Notes under the pieces: model-generated
What the model was told of the DNA's origin: nothing
The model's input: only the letters and a program-made list of their open reading frames with translations
Database searches by the model: none
Shown: positions 49,928 to 60,488 of the stretch, piece after piece
How the letters are laid out: each line of letters starts with the position of its first letter
Numbering within the stretch: position 1 is the first letter of the stretch
Translations under genes and position numbers: made by a program
NCBI RefSeq assembly: GCF_000621965.1
Contig: NZ_JHWX01000007.1
Coordinates: 1 to 64,000 of the forward strand
From: Methanobrevibacter wolinii SH
GTDB lineage: Archaea; Methanobacteriota; Methanobacteria; Methanobacteriales; Methanobacteriaceae
Direction of reading: 5' to 3'
Length of the DNA stretch: 64,000 nucleotides

Positions 49928-51409
49928 ATGGAAAAGGAAGAAGAAAATAATAATCAATGGAAGAGCACTTTAAGCTTTCTCATGGCCATGATAGGATCCG
50001 CTATAGGTCTTGGAAATATATGGAGATATCCATATGTTGTATACAGTAATGGGGGTGGAGCGTTTTTACTTCCATATCTTATTTCAATTATATTTATGGC
50101 ATTACCTTACCTATATTTAGAATATGGAGTAGGTTATGAATTTAAATCTGCTGTTCCAGAAATGTTTAAAAAGGTAAAAGGTAAACTAGAAGTAATAGGA
50201 TGGTTTATATGTTTTACTTCATTTTTAATCCTAACATATTATGTAGTAGTTATTGGATGGGACTTAATCTACTTATTACTTAGTTTTACTAAAGGATGGG
50301 GAACAAACCCTAATGCATTTTATACAGCCGGAGTTTTGCATAGTACAACATCACTAGCAGGAATTACAAGCATTGTCTGGCCAATAGCAATAAGTCTAGT
50401 AGTAATTTGGTTTATAATATGGTATATTTCACATCAAAACCTTAACAATGGTATTGGAAAATACAGTCAGATACTAATTCCCTCATTAATAATAATGATG
50501 GCAATTGTAGTATTTTATGGACTCAGCTTACCTGGTGCAAGCATTGGATACAGTGCATTATTTACTCCAAACTGGAGTGCATTAACAAACCCAAAAATCT
50601 GGCTTGCAGCTGCAGGACAAATTCTATTCTCGTTAAGTTTAGGATGGGGAGTTGCATCAACATATACAAGTTATCTTCCAGAAGATACAAACCTCATTAA
50701 AAATGGTATAATAGTAACCATTGCAAACTGTGGATTTGAACTCTTTGCGGCGATAGGAATATTCTCAATCCTTGGATTCATGTCACTAAACCAAGGACAA
50801 GCACTTAACAACTTAGTAACACAAGGGTCAGGACTTATATTTGTAGCACTTCCAACAATATTCAATGTAATGGGAAACTTTGCATATATCTTAGGACCGA
50901 TATTCTTTTTATGTGTATTCTTTGCTGGAATTACAACAACAATATCATTACTTGAACCAATTTCATATGGTATAAGCAATAAATTTGGTATAAAAAGAGA
51001 AAAAATAGTAACTATCCTTTGTATTATAGGATTTGCAATATCTATAATATATGCAACTAGAACAGGAAGTTATTTATTAACAATAACTGATTCATTCCTT
51101 AACGAATTTGCAGTGTTATTTGGAATAATACTTGAATGTTTAACCTTTGGATGGTTATATAATACTAATAAAATATTAGCTATCATAAATAAAAACTATT
51201 CAAAATATAATTTAGGTATATGGTGGACATACCTCATTAAATATTTAATCCCATTAATATTCATATGTCTATGGGCAGATGGAGTATATGGATTAATTAC
51301 AAGTAATAATTTCATATCCGCACTAGTTGAAGGATTATTAGCAATTGTACTTATAGTATGTCCAATAATTGTTACTATACTTCCAGAGAAAAAAACAAAT
51401 ATGCAATAA
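49928..51409 (+). CDS. Na+-dependent SNF-family amino acid or amine transporter
   Basis: 493 residues with about twelve membrane helices. It belongs to the neurotransmitter:sodium symporter (LeuT-fold) family. The first helix, MAMIGSAIGLGNIWRYPY, has the unwound glycine-rich sodium and substrate site, followed by NGGGAFLLPYL. Helix 6 is around WGAASTYTSYL-like GWGVASTYTSYLPED, and helix 8 around GITTTISLLEPI holds further sodium ligands. In prokaryotes these take up amino acids. GGTGAA precedes the ATG. A terminator hairpin overlaps the stop codon. Confidence 0.93.
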   Translation: MEKEEENNNQWKSTLSFLMAMIGSAIGLGNIWRYPYVVYSNGGGAFLLPYLISIIFMALPYLYLEYGVGYEFKSAVPEMFKKVKGKLEVIGWFICFTSFLILTYYVVVIGWDLIYLLLSFTKGWGTNPNAFYTAGVLHSTTSLAGITSIVWPIAISLVVIWFIIWYISHQNLNNGIGKYSQILIPSLIIMMAIVVFYGLSLPGASIGYSALFTPNWSALTNPKIWLAAAGQILFSLSLGWGVASTYTSYLPEDTNLIKNGIIVTIANCGFELFAAIGIFSILGFMSLNQGQALNNLVTQGSGLIFVALPTIFNVMGNFAYILGPIFFLCVFFAGITTTISLLEPISYGISNKFGIKREKIVTILCIIGFAISIIYATRTGSYLLTITDSFLNEFAVLFGIILECLTFGWLYNTNKILAIINKNYSKYNLGIWWTYLIKYLIPLIFICLWADGVYGLITSNNFISALVEGLLAIVLIVCPIIVTILPEKKTNMQ

Positions 51410-51424
51410 TAATTGCATATTTTT
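51397..51424 (+). terminator. Terminator overlapping the end of the SNF transporter gene
   Basis: A perfect 10-bp stem (AATATGCAAT / ATTGCATATT) with a 4-nt loop is followed by TTTT. The stem begins inside the last codons, so the stop codon lies in the hairpin. Confidence 0.75.
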
Positions 51425-51671
51425 AAAACATTTTTTACTATTTTTACAAAAGACTAATTCTAAACTTTAATTAAAAAAAACTAATTTTAAATATACGATC
51501 TTAGATCAATGCAAAATTATTTATTAAAAATTAATAATCTAAAATACCTCATTTCTAAAAAAAAGACCATATGTAAAAATCTAGAAAACTCAAAAAATCT
51601 AAAAACAAATAAAAAACAAAAAACGTATAAAACAAGAAAAAATAAAAAATAAATAAATAGATAAAAAGATA

Positions 51672-51822
<151 letters not shown>

Positions 51823-51870
51823 ATAATCAATTGTATGATTTCATACAACATTATAATATTATATTTACTA

Positions 51871-51880
51871 ATATATAAAC
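51871..51880 (-). promoter_or_regulatory. TATA box of the tRNA-Gly pair
   Basis: On the minus strand AAAAGTTTATATATTAG is a canonical archaeal promoter core. A start about 25 nt downstream, near 51850, would leave a short leader before the tRNA at 51822. Confidence 0.75.
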
Positions 51881-52219
51881 TTTTCTATTTTTTATAGGAA
51901 AATCAAATGAAAAAATATATAAATAATAAAATAGATTTGTTTAACAAAATATTCAAAAGTATATGAAAATGTATAGATTATGTTAAAATAAATAAAAAAG
52001 ATTAATATTAAATTTAAATTTCTTAAATCCTTTAAAATTTTAAAAATAAAAAACATAGTCCATAAACATAGTAATAAAACAATTAAAGCTTATTAATTTT
52101 TTAAAATAAAATTAAATTAAGATTATAAACAATATACCTTATTTTACAACAACATTTAAATATAATAAAATTATATATTTTAGTTGTAAATATAAAATAT
52201 TTATTTACTTTTTAGTTAT

Positions 52220-52345
52220 ATCATTATATGATTATTAATCTTTTAAAGATTAAATTAAAGAATAAAATGGAATAAATATTAATCTGGTGATTTATAAAAG
52301 GTTCAATTCCTTTTTAATATTATTTACTCTAGAATTTAGAGTAAT
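52220..52345 (+). promoter_or_regulatory. Leader with four hairpins before the paired membrane genes
   Basis: Successive inverted repeats are ATCAT-TAT-ATGAT (52220-52232), AATCTTT-T-AAAGATT (52237-52251), a nested structure with outer stem AATATTAA/TTAATATT (52275-52282 with 52314-52321) around AAAAGG-TTCAATT-CCTTTT (52296-52314), and TACTCTA-GAATT-TAGAGTA (near 52324-52342). A TATA-like TTATATATTTTAG lies at about 52170, so all would be in the transcribed leader. One base (52314) is shared by the nested stems. Regulation by RNA structure is inferred, not shown. Confidence 0.45.
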
Positions 52346-52421
52346 ACAAAAATAATAAGAATATATTAATAATATTATTTTTATCTAAAAATAATTATAA
52401 TATATAGGATGATGAGTAAAA

Positions 52422-52709
52422 ATGTTTGATTTAAGTGCATATATACCATTCCTCGGATTATTAATCTTTGGAAACATTGAAAACTTAATTCTAGCATCTC
52501 AAGGTGTAGTTGCTGGTGCAAATGTTAAAAAACTTAGTATAATAAGTATAATCGCAGTTATTATATGGTTATTAATAGGTACTCTTGCTACTGCTGCTGC
52601 TATTAAATATGCAGATGCAATTGATTTCATAGGTGGTTTAGCAATCTTCATTTTAGGTTTACAATCTATGCTTCAAGCAACACATGTAATTGGAGATAAA
52701 AAAGAATAG
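52422..52709 (+). CDS. Small three-helix membrane protein, first of a paralogous pair
   Basis: 95 residues with three predicted membrane helices (about 7-30, 39-62 and 70-88). Helix 1 carries a conserved acidic-polar motif GNIENLILASQGVVAG, helix 2 IIWLLIGT, helix 3 FIGGLAIFILGLQSML. Lysines sit in the first loop (NVKK) and the tail (GDKKE). The pattern of an acidic residue in helix 1 and a Gly-rich helix 3 resembles one half of two-repeat cation transporters such as MntP, UPF0016/GDT1 or CadD, but I cannot place it in a known family. The next gene, 11 bp downstream, is its paralogue, so they are cotranscribed. Confidence 0.75.
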   Translation: MFDLSAYIPFLGLLIFGNIENLILASQGVVAGANVKKLSIISIIAVIIWLLIGTLATAAAIKYADAIDFIGGLAIFILGLQSMLQATHVIGDKKE

Positions 52710-52720
52710 GAGTGTTAAGA

Positions 52721-52990
52721 ATGTCAATGAAAGAAATTACCCCATTTTTAGGTTTAATAATCTTTGGAAACATTGAAAACTTAGTACTAGCTTCTCAAGG
52801 AGTTACTGCAGGAGTTAATCCAATTATTTTAGGTGGATTAAGTTTAATTTTTGTAATTATATGGTTACTCATTGGAACCTATGGTACTGCTGCTGCTATT
52901 AAACATGCAGATGCAATTGAATTTATTGGTGGTTTAGCAATATTTATTTTAGGTATTCAATCAATGTTAGGCGCATTTCACATAATTTAG
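52721..52990 (+). CDS. Small three-helix membrane protein, second of the pair
   Basis: About 89 residues starting MSMKEITPFLGLIIFGN at 52721, with AGGAG six to nine bases upstream; the GTG at 52712 lies in the ribosome site. It matches the first gene through its whole length: GNIENLVLASQGVTAG, IIWLLIGT, KHADAIEFIGGLAIFILG. Charge placement is opposite: a basic N-terminus, no charge in loop 1 or at the C-terminus, and KHAD in loop 2. By the positive-inside rule it would sit inverted relative to its partner, giving a heterodimer of antiparallel halves. Substrate unknown. Confidence 0.75.
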   Translation: MSMKEITPFLGLIIFGNIENLVLASQGVTAGVNPIILGGLSLIFVIIWLLIGTYGTAAAIKHADAIEFIGGLAIFILGIQSMLGAFHII

Positions 52991-54012
52991 ATTTATTATG
53001 ACTTAACTAATTAAAATTTATGAAATTACTTATTATTATTTTAAGAAAAAATGTAATTTTTCAATAAACAACGTAAAGTTATTTATTCTTTTTAATAAAT
53101 TTTATAATAGAATATTAAATTTAAGATAATATCTTAAATTAATAACTATTTATAATTAAAACTATTTTTAAAAAAAAATTATATTAATTGAAACTCCTTT
53201 TAACTAATTCTACAAATAATTTTAAAAAATATTTAATATTCCACAATTTTAATAATAACTGAATTTAATTAAAATATTATTATTGGAATTAAATAACTAT
53301 AAAATTTTATGATAAATTCCCAATTAAGATCAAATATTTATTAAAAAAATTAAAATTCATAACCTAAAATCTTGTTTTAAAATCAAAAGAAGTTTATTCT
53401 AAAACTAAAAACCAAATGAACGAATTTTCAAAAAAAAAATAAGAGAAAATTAAAACTAAAAATAAATACATTTTAAACATGCATCCAAGAATAAAATTTT
53501 AAAAAATATTGAAAAAAGATATAAGCATATACAGTACATTATCCATGATACTAAAAAATAATAAATTAATTAATTTAATTAAAAGTATAAGTAAAATAAT
53601 AATAATTATTAATATAAACTATAAAAAAATTAATAGATAAAATAAAAATTAAAAATTAAAAACATTATCCCTATACAAACTAAAAATTAATAAAAAACAA
53701 TTCAAAGATGAAATATAAAATCCAATATTAAAAAAATATTTAAAATAATCCCTATAAAAAAAACTTAAATAAAATAAAAAAATAATTCATTAAAGTTATT
53801 TAAATTTAAGATGTGAATCATTTCAATTTAAAAAATAAAAAGAATTTAAAAAATAAAATTTTAAATAAAATATTTTTAAACAGAACCTGAATAAAAAAAT
53901 AGAAAAAACCTAGAAAAAATAAAAAAAACCACAAAAAAACTTAAATTAACAAAAAACAGATTTTTTAAAAATAATTGAAAAAATTATAAAAAAATAAAAA
54001 TAAGGAATATCC
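52991..54012. other. 1-kb AT-rich spacer, no gene seen
   Basis: This region lies between two convergent transcripts: the paired membrane genes and the large coiled-coil gene. I see no ORF, tRNA, strong hairpin or clear repeat. Confidence 0.55.
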
Positions 54013-56076
54013 CTAAGATTCATCAGTAGTAATATCCTCTGCTATTTTAGTATATACTAATTTATCACCATCTTCATGAGATTCCATATATCCTTTTCTA
54101 ATTAATTTTTTCAATATATTTTCAATACTTTTAAGTGAAATTTTATCAAAAGCTACTCTTTTAATATATTTATGAATCTCTTCAGCAGTAGATGGTTCAT
54201 CAGGTATTAAATTAAATACTTGTGATTGGAAAGAAGTTAAATCATTTTTAGGAGGAATAATTAACTTATGATATAAAGTTTCAATTTCTTTAAGTCTTTC
54301 AATATCATTATCTTTAGATTGAATTTCCTCTTTAAGAACCTCATTTTCTTTAATTAAATCTTCGTCATTACCTGATTCAATATCTTTAACTTTATTTTGA
54401 AGTTTTTCAACATCTTTACTATCAGCATTATTTTTAGCTTCAAGTTCAGTAAATAAATCTTTAATTTTTTCAAGACGATCAATTTTTTGATCTTTAAGAG
54501 AATTTTCTTTCACTAATTTATCATACTCAGATTTATTTACAGTATTTTTATTTAGTTTTTCAATTGTACTGTTTCTTTCAGATAATACTCTTTTAACTTG
54601 ATTGAGTTCATTTTGAACTTTGTTAAAATCATCCTTATTAATTGTATTATTTTTAACAGATGCAATTTCATTATCTTTATTTAAAACTCTTTCTTTAGTA
54701 GAATCAAGTTCTAGTTTAAGTCTATCATATTCTTCTTTAGAAACTGAATTTGATTTAATATTATCTAATTCATCTTTTAAATTTTTAATTTTTTCAGAAG
54801 ATAAATTTTTAATATTAGATAATTCAATTTCAATATTTGTATAATCTTCTTTAGAAACAGAAGATTCTTTTAAATGATATAACTCATTTTGAAGATTCTC
54901 ATATTTTTCATGAGGTATTGCTAATTTTTTATAATTTTCAAAATCTTTTAATATTTTTTCATATTTATCTTTATCAACAGTACCATCACGAATAAGTTGT
55001 AACTCATTACCTAATTCTTCATAAGATGATTTAGGAACATAATCATTTTCTAATTCATCATATTTCTCTTGTAAAGAATTATATTCATTTTTTGAAATAG
55101 AATTCTCTTTTAAAGATTGAAGTTCAGTTTCTTTAGAATTTAAAATTGTGTTTAATGAATTAACTTCAGATTTTAAATTCATATACTCTTCAGAAGAAAC
55201 CATATTATTATTTACCGTTTCTAATTCATGATTTTTAGATTCAAGTAATTCTTTAGTATGATCTAATTCATTTTGGATATTTTGAACTTTACTATTCGAT
55301 TCTTTTAAACTTACAATAATCTCATCTTTAGATTTTATTAAATTATTAAGGTCATTGACTTTTTTAACTAATTCATCATAAGTGGTTTTTGGGATTGAAT
55401 CTTCTTTATAATTGTTTAATTCAATTTCTTTTTCTTCTAATTTATGTTTAGTAATTGATAATTCATCTTTTAATTCAATGAAATTATCTTTTGAATCTAA
55501 TTGGTTTTGGAGGTTTAAAACTTGAATTTTATATTCTTCAATATTTTTAGATAATGATTTAATTTCAGAATCTTTTTGGTTTATAATATCAGATTTTTCT
55601 TTAATTTCTTCATCAGTTAATTCTTCACCTTCTCTAAAACCATTTAAAACCTCTTCAAGAGAAGATTTAATTGAAGAAATATCATCCTCAATAGCAGTTC
55701 TAACTGATTTAATATTAGCATCAAAATCGCTTAATTTACGAATTTTTTCATCCTGATTACTAATAAGATTCTCATTATCCATGATAATCTTATTTTTAAC
55801 ATTTAATTCCTCAGTTTTTTCAAATAATTCAGATTTCAAATCATCAATTTTATCTTGAACATCATTTCTATAAATAGCAAAATCATTATCTTTTTTAGAT
55901 AATTGTGCATTTAATTCATTGATAGTTTCATCATGTGCAATCTGAACTTTTTCACTTTCTAAGTCAAATCGTTCTTTTTCAGAAGCAGCTAAATCTGTTT
56001 TTAATCTATTTATCTCTAATAAACAAGATCTAACTAATGCTTGTAATGTTTCAGTTTCATCATTCGTAAAAGCCAT
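54013..56076 (-). CDS. Repetitive coiled-coil protein with C-terminal winged-helix domain
   Basis: About 687 residues from the ATG at 56076 (GGGT upstream). Residues 1-590 are almost continuous, highly charged coiled coil. From about 230 to 520 a motif of the form V-x-K-x-x-Y-x-x-L-x-x-E-L-x-x-L recurs about ten times, for example SVSKEEYDRLKLELDST and YVPKSSYEELGNELQLI. The last 85 residues form a compact domain (SFQSQVFNLIPDEPSTAEEI, then SLKSIENILKKLIRKGYMES) with winged-helix character. There is no signal or membrane segment. It might organise DNA or the cell interior, in the manner of SMC-like or scaffold proteins. I cannot assign a family. Confidence 0.75.
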   Translation of the reverse strand: MAFTNDETETLQALVRSCLLEINRLKTDLAASEKERFDLESEKVQIAHDETINELNAQLSKKDNDFAIYRNDVQDKIDDLKSELFEKTEELNVKNKIIMDNENLISNQDEKIRKLSDFDANIKSVRTAIEDDISSIKSSLEEVLNGFREGEELTDEEIKEKSDIINQKDSEIKSLSKNIEEYKIQVLNLQNQLDSKDNFIELKDELSITKHKLEEKEIELNNYKEDSIPKTTYDELVKKVNDLNNLIKSKDEIIVSLKESNSKVQNIQNELDHTKELLESKNHELETVNNNMVSSEEYMNLKSEVNSLNTILNSKETELQSLKENSISKNEYNSLQEKYDELENDYVPKSSYEELGNELQLIRDGTVDKDKYEKILKDFENYKKLAIPHEKYENLQNELYHLKESSVSKEDYTNIEIELSNIKNLSSEKIKNLKDELDNIKSNSVSKEEYDRLKLELDSTKERVLNKDNEIASVKNNTINKDDFNKVQNELNQVKRVLSERNSTIEKLNKNTVNKSEYDKLVKENSLKDQKIDRLEKIKDLFTELEAKNNADSKDVEKLQNKVKDIESGNDEDLIKENEVLKEEIQSKDNDIERLKEIETLYHKLIIPPKNDLTSFQSQVFNLIPDEPSTAEEIHKYIKRVAFDKISLKSIENILKKLIRKGYMESHEDGDKLVYTKIAEDITTDES

Positions 56077-56380
56077 TTTAATACCCAAAAAACCTTAATT
56101 AAATAAATTTTAAATTTTAATAAAAATTTAAAAAACCAATAGATAATAAAAGTTCTAATATAGTAAAATTAACATTAATTTTAAAATTTGTTCAAAAATT
56201 ATAAACTAAAATTTTAAAATAATATTTTAATAAATACATAAGACACTTTTATAGAATTAACTATTATTATTATTTATTTTAATTATATTTAAAGTTAATT
56301 ACAAAAAATTAAGAAAAACTAATAAAGAATAAGTGATTTAAAAAAATTTAAGAAAAAAAGAAAAAAATAAATGAATAAAT

Positions 56381-57430
56381 TCAAAGGAATTTTTCATTAA
56401 TAAGCTCAGCATTTAATACTGAAGCACCTGCTGCACCACGAATAGTATTATGGCCTACAAGAACATATTTAAAACTATTATCCATAGCATTATCTTTTCT
56501 AACACGACCAACAGTAACCGCCATACCATTATCTGCTCCTCTATCTAATCTAGGTTGAGGACGGTCAGATTCTTCTTTAACAATAACTGGATTTTTAGGT
56601 GCAGAATATAATCCTAATTCTTGAGGTAATCCTTTGAAATTAGACATTGTTTGTTTAATTTCATCAATAGGTTCTTCTTTATCAAGTTCAACAAATACTG
56701 CTTCAGTATGTCCATCTACAACACCAACCCTATGACAAGAAGCAGATAAACTAAAGTCAGCATCTTTAATTTCTTTTCCATCAAAGTTTCCTAAAAGTTT
56801 TAATGTTTCAGTTTCCATTTTTTCTTCTTCATTACCAATATATGGAATAACATTATCAACTATTGCCATTGAAGGAACACCATTATAACCTGCACCAGAT
56901 ATTGCTTGCATAGTAGAAACATATACTTTATTAATTTTATATGCATCATATATTGGTTTTAAAGTTAAAGTTAATGCAATTGTTGAACAATTAGGATTAG
57001 TTACAATAAAACCATTCCAACCCCTATTTTTTTGTTGCACTTCAATTAAATCTAAAGCTTCAGGATTAACTTCAGGAATAACAAGAGGTACATCTGGAAC
57101 CATACGCATTGCACTAGCATTAGATGCTACAATATAATCTTGTGCAAATTGAGGTTCAACTTTAGCAGCAAAATCAGTTGGAAGTGATGAAAATAAAATT
57201 TCTACATCATTAGACATTGCTTCAGGAGTAGTCTCACTTACTACAATATCTTTAACTGATTCTGGCATAGATTCATCTAAATACCAAGTTGTTGCATCCT
57301 CATAAGTTTTACCTGCAGATCTTGAAGAAGCAGCAAGTGCTGTAATTTCAAAATCAGGATGTTTATCTAAAAGTTGGATAAACCTTTGTCCTACCATACC
57401 AGTAGCACCAAGAATACCTACATTTACCAT
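56381..57430 (-). CDS. asd: Aspartate-semialdehyde dehydrogenase
   Basis: 349 residues. It reduces aspartyl phosphate to aspartate semialdehyde with NADPH, at the branch point for lysine, threonine and methionine. The Rossmann motif [13 protein letters not shown] is at the N-terminus, the catalytic Cys in [12 protein letters not shown], and the substrate His in [13 protein letters not shown]. It is of the archaeal/fungal type. It is the last gene of lysC-dapA-dapB-asd, 39 bp after dapB. Confidence 0.97.
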   Translation of the reverse strand: MVNVGILGATGMVGQRFIQLLDKHPDFEITALAASSRSAGKTYEDATTWYLDESMPESVKDIVVSETTPEAMSNDVEILFSSLPTDFAAKVEPQFAQDYIVASNASAMRMVPDVPLVIPEVNPEALDLIEVQQKNRGWNGFIVTNPNCSTIALTLTLKPIYDAYKINKVYVSTMQAISGAGYNGVPSMAIVDNVIPYIGNEEEKMETETLKLLGNFDGKEIKDADFSLSASCHRVGVVDGHTEAVFVELDKEEPIDEIKQTMSNFKGLPQELGLYSAPKNPVIVKEESDRPQPRLDRGADNGMAVTVGRVRKDNAMDNSFKYVLVGHNTIRGAAGASVLNAELINEKFL

Positions 57431-57469
57431 TTAATCAACTCAAAAAATATAAATTAAATTAAAGATTAT

Positions 57470-58291
57470 CTAATTAAATCCTAAAACATCCGCCATACCA
57501 GATACTTTACCTTTTTCAGCATTAGGTATATATCTAATAGCACGAATTACACCAGAGATGAAAACTGCTCTTTTATGTGCCATATGTTTAATTTCTAATC
57601 TTTCACCGTCACCGACATAAAGTACAGTATGATCTCCAACTATATCTCCACCACGAATAGAATGTACTCCTATTTCTTGTTTAGTTCGTTTGCCAACATG
57701 TCCTTCTCTTCCATACACTGCTACTTCTTTAGAATCTCTACCTAATGCTTCGGCAATGTTTTCAAGAGCAGTTACAGCAGTTCCAGAAGGAGCATCTTCT
57801 TTTTGATTATGGTGAGCTTCAATAATTTCAATATCATAATCACTTAAAATTGGAGTTAAATCTTTAAGAAGTTGTAAAAATACATTTACTCCAATAGAAA
57901 AATTAGAAGTAATAACTGCTTTAACATTATTATCTTTAACAGCTTTAGCATTTGCCTCCACTTGTTCTTGACTAAAACCAGTAGTTCCAACAACAATATT
58001 TACCCCACATTTAGTAGCAGTTTGAATTGTTTGTGCTGCAGCATTAGCAATAGTAAAATCCACTAAAACATCAGGTTGAGTTTCTTTTAAGGTTTTTTCA
58101 AGATTTTCAGAACCAGTAATAGGAACGCCCAATTCATCAATACCTGCTTGAATACCAATATCTTTACCTTCAAGTGGAGTATTTGGAATTTCAATAGCAG
58201 CAACTACTTCCATATCATCTTGTTCAGTAATTTTTCTAACAATACCAGAACCCATTCTACCAGCAGCTCCAGTAACAGCAACTTTAATCAT
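57470..58291 (-). CDS. dapB: 4-hydroxy-tetrahydrodipicolinate reductase
   Basis: 273 residues. It reduces the DapA product with NAD(P)H in lysine synthesis. VAVTGAAGRMGSGIVRKI is the nucleotide-binding loop, VGTTGFSQEQ follows, and EAHHNQKEDAPSGTAVT contains the catalytic His and Lys. Length is normal. GGAGAT lies upstream of the ATG, 83 bp after dapA. Confidence 0.97.
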   Translation of the reverse strand: MIKVAVTGAAGRMGSGIVRKITEQDDMEVVAAIEIPNTPLEGKDIGIQAGIDELGVPITGSENLEKTLKETQPDVLVDFTIANAAAQTIQTATKCGVNIVVGTTGFSQEQVEANAKAVKDNNVKAVITSNFSIGVNVFLQLLKDLTPILSDYDIEIIEAHHNQKEDAPSGTAVTALENIAEALGRDSKEVAVYGREGHVGKRTKQEIGVHSIRGGDIVGDHTVLYVGDGERLEIKHMAHKRAVFISGVIRAIRYIPNAEKGKVSGMADVLGFN

Positions 58292-58374
58292 GTTTAATAA
58301 TCTCCTTTGTAATCTAAGTTTAATAAAAATAAATGAAAAATATATAAAAAATAAAAAGTATAAGATGAGTCTAT

Positions 58375-59268
58375 TTAAATAAATCCCTCTTTTTTAAGAA
58401 CATCATGTAAAACTTTTCTTGAATCCTCTTTAATAGGTGCAAGAGGTAATCTTAAAGGTCCTGCAGGTTTATTCATCATTTTATATGCTGCTTTAACTGG
58501 TGCTGGACTTGTTTCAATAAACAATGCATCAATTAAAGGTAACATTTGATAATGAAGATCTTTAGCAGTTTCAAAATCACCATCTAAAATAGAATCAACC
58601 ATTTTAACCATCCTTACAGGATCAACATTAGCTGAAGCACTTACTACACCTTTAGCACCAATTGACATTAAAGGAAGAGTAAGACCATCATTACCAGACA
58701 AAATAGTAATATCCTCTTGAAGACCATTTTCTCTAAGTAAAGAAAATGTTTTATTAGTTTTATCAAGACTAGGATTAGCTTCTTTTATATCAGTAACATT
58801 ATCTAATTTAGCAATTTCACATATTGTTTCAGAAGCCATATCAATACCTGTACGTGAAGGAACATTATAAGCAATTATAGGAATATCGGAATTATCATTA
58901 ATATATTTATAATGTTCCACAAGACCATGTTGTTGTGGTTTATTGTAATATGGAGTAATAACAAGTACAAAATCTGCACCAGCATCTTCTGAAAATTTTG
59001 TTAAACCTAATGCTTCATCAGTAGAATTACTACCTGCACCAGCAATAGTAGCAACTTTACCATTTGCTTCATCAATTAAAATTTCAACTAATTTTCTATG
59101 TTCTTCATGTGTAAGAGTCGCAGATTCACCAGTAGTTCCAGCAACAAGTAAACCATCAACACCTTTTTCAATTAAAAAATCAATATTTTCTCTAAATCCT
59201 TCTTCATCAATTTGATTATCAGATGTAAAAGGAGTTAACATTGCAACAGCAGTTCCTTCAAAACTCAA
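58375..59268 (-). CDS. dapA: 4-hydroxy-tetrahydrodipicolinate synthase
   Basis: 297 residues. A TIM-barrel aldolase joining pyruvate and aspartate semialdehyde. The pyruvate-binding [14 protein letters not shown], Tyr in [25 protein letters not shown] and Schiff-base Lys in DIKEANPS are all visible. The start is TTG: its TTG overlaps the lysC stop (TTGA), with GGAGG inside the lysC end. This suggests translational coupling with lysC. Confidence 0.97.
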   Translation of the reverse strand: MSFEGTAVAMLTPFTSDNQIDEEGFRENIDFLIEKGVDGLLVAGTTGESATLTHEEHRKLVEILIDEANGKVATIAGAGSNSTDEALGLTKFSEDAGADFVLVITPYYNKPQQHGLVEHYKYINDNSDIPIIAYNVPSRTGIDMASETICEIAKLDNVTDIKEANPSLDKTNKTFSLLRENGLQEDITILSGNDGLTLPLMSIGAKGVVSASANVDPVRMVKMVDSILDGDFETAKDLHYQMLPLIDALFIETSPAPVKAAYKMMNKPAGPLRLPLAPIKEDSRKVLHDVLKKEGFI

Positions 59269-60488
59269 TTTAAAACCTCCTTAATAAGCTCAAGTGCTTT
59301 TTTACCATTTTTCCATTCAACAAATATAATAATTGCCGTCTGTGAAGATGAAATTTCTACAATATTAATATTATTTTTACGTAAAGGCCTAATAATATCT
59401 GAAATAACTCCTGGAGTCTCAACAGTAAATTCAGGACTTACTACAGTAATCATAGCAATATCTTTACCAATTGAAAGTGAACTAAGAATATCAGTATTAA
59501 CAACCAACCTATGTAATAAATGATAAGCCCTATCAGAATCTTTTTTAGTTACAAATACAGTTATAGAATTTTCCCCAGCAGATATGCCATAGATATTAAT
59601 ATCATTTTCTGCAAGAATATTTGTAAGTTGAGCAAGCAATCCTTTAGATTCTATCATATGTTCCCCAACAACAGCGATAATAGATAATTCTTCAGGATAT
59701 AATACTGCAGATTTTAATAAATTATCCTCAAAAGGGCCGATAATTTCAGTACCTTTATCAGATAAATCACCTTTTTCAAAACTAATAATTTTAGCTTTAA
59801 TCATAGGATCTTTAAATTTTAATGCATTTGGATGTAAAACTTGTGCTCCATGAACAGCAATATCCCTCATTTCTTCAACTGATATTTTATCTAATTTTTC
59901 AGCTTCTGCAATTTTCCTAGGATCTGTACTCATTACACCATCTACATCAGTAACAATTACAACTTCACTAGCTTTAAGAGCATGTCCTAAGAAGAAAGCT
60001 GTAACATCACTTCCACCTCTACCAATAGTAGTAATTTCATTATTAGGACCTCTTCCTAAGAAACCACAAACAACAGGAATAACTCCTTGATCTAAAAGTT
60101 CCCTAATTTTCTTAGATTGGAATTCAGAAGCTTTAAAATTAATTTTAGCTTCTAAAGGACTATTATCAGTTATAATAGGCCATTCATCACTATATGGATC
60201 TACAAAAGTACTCTTTACACCTAATGATTCTATTGTAGATGCAAATACACGAGTGCTAGTCATTTCACCCATAGACAAAATTTGAGCCATTTGTTGAGGT
60301 GAAATTTTATCACCGATAGCACCATCTGCAACTTCAATTAAATCATCAGTAGTCTTATTAATAGCAGATACTACTACAACTACTTGATTACCTTTCATAA
60401 ATTCATTAACAACAGATTGGGCAGCTTTCTTAATTCTAGCCCCATTTCCTACCGAAGTTCCTCCGAATTTTGCTACTATCAATTCCAT
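59265..60488 (-). CDS. lysC: Aspartate kinase
   Basis: 407 residues. It phosphorylates aspartate at the start of the aspartate pathway. [18 protein letters not shown] and [20 protein letters not shown] are the kinase motifs. The C-terminal part, from about residue 265, contains two ACT domains ([16 protein letters not shown] and [17 protein letters not shown]) that usually give feedback control by lysine or threonine. It is the first gene of the operon; the last four bases overlap dapA. Confidence 0.97.
   Translation of the reverse strand: MELIVAKFGGTSVGNGARIKKAAQSVVNEFMKGNQVVVVVSAINKTTDDLIEVADGAIGDKISPQQMAQILSMGEMTSTRVFASTIESLGVKSTFVDPYSDEWPIITDNSPLEAKINFKASEFQSKKIRELLDQGVIPVVCGFLGRGPNNEITTIGRGGSDVTAFFLGHALKASEVVIVTDVDGVMSTDPRKIAEAEKLDKISVEEMRDIAVHGAQVLHPNALKFKDPMIKAKIISFEKGDLSDKGTEIIGPFEDNLLKSAVLYPEELSIIAVVGEHMIESKGLLAQLTNILAENDINIYGISAGENSITVFVTKKDSDRAYHLLHRLVVNTDILSSLSIGKDIAMITVVSPEFTVETPGVISDIIRPLRKNNINIVEISSSQTAIIIFVEWKNGKKALELIKEVLN

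Noticed and set aside
52275-52321. tRNA-like T arm (AAAGG-TTCAATT-CCTTT) upstream of the paired membrane genes
   Set aside because: No anticodon arm or D arm of proper size fits between it and the outer stem, so it is treated as a leader hairpin and not as a tRNA.
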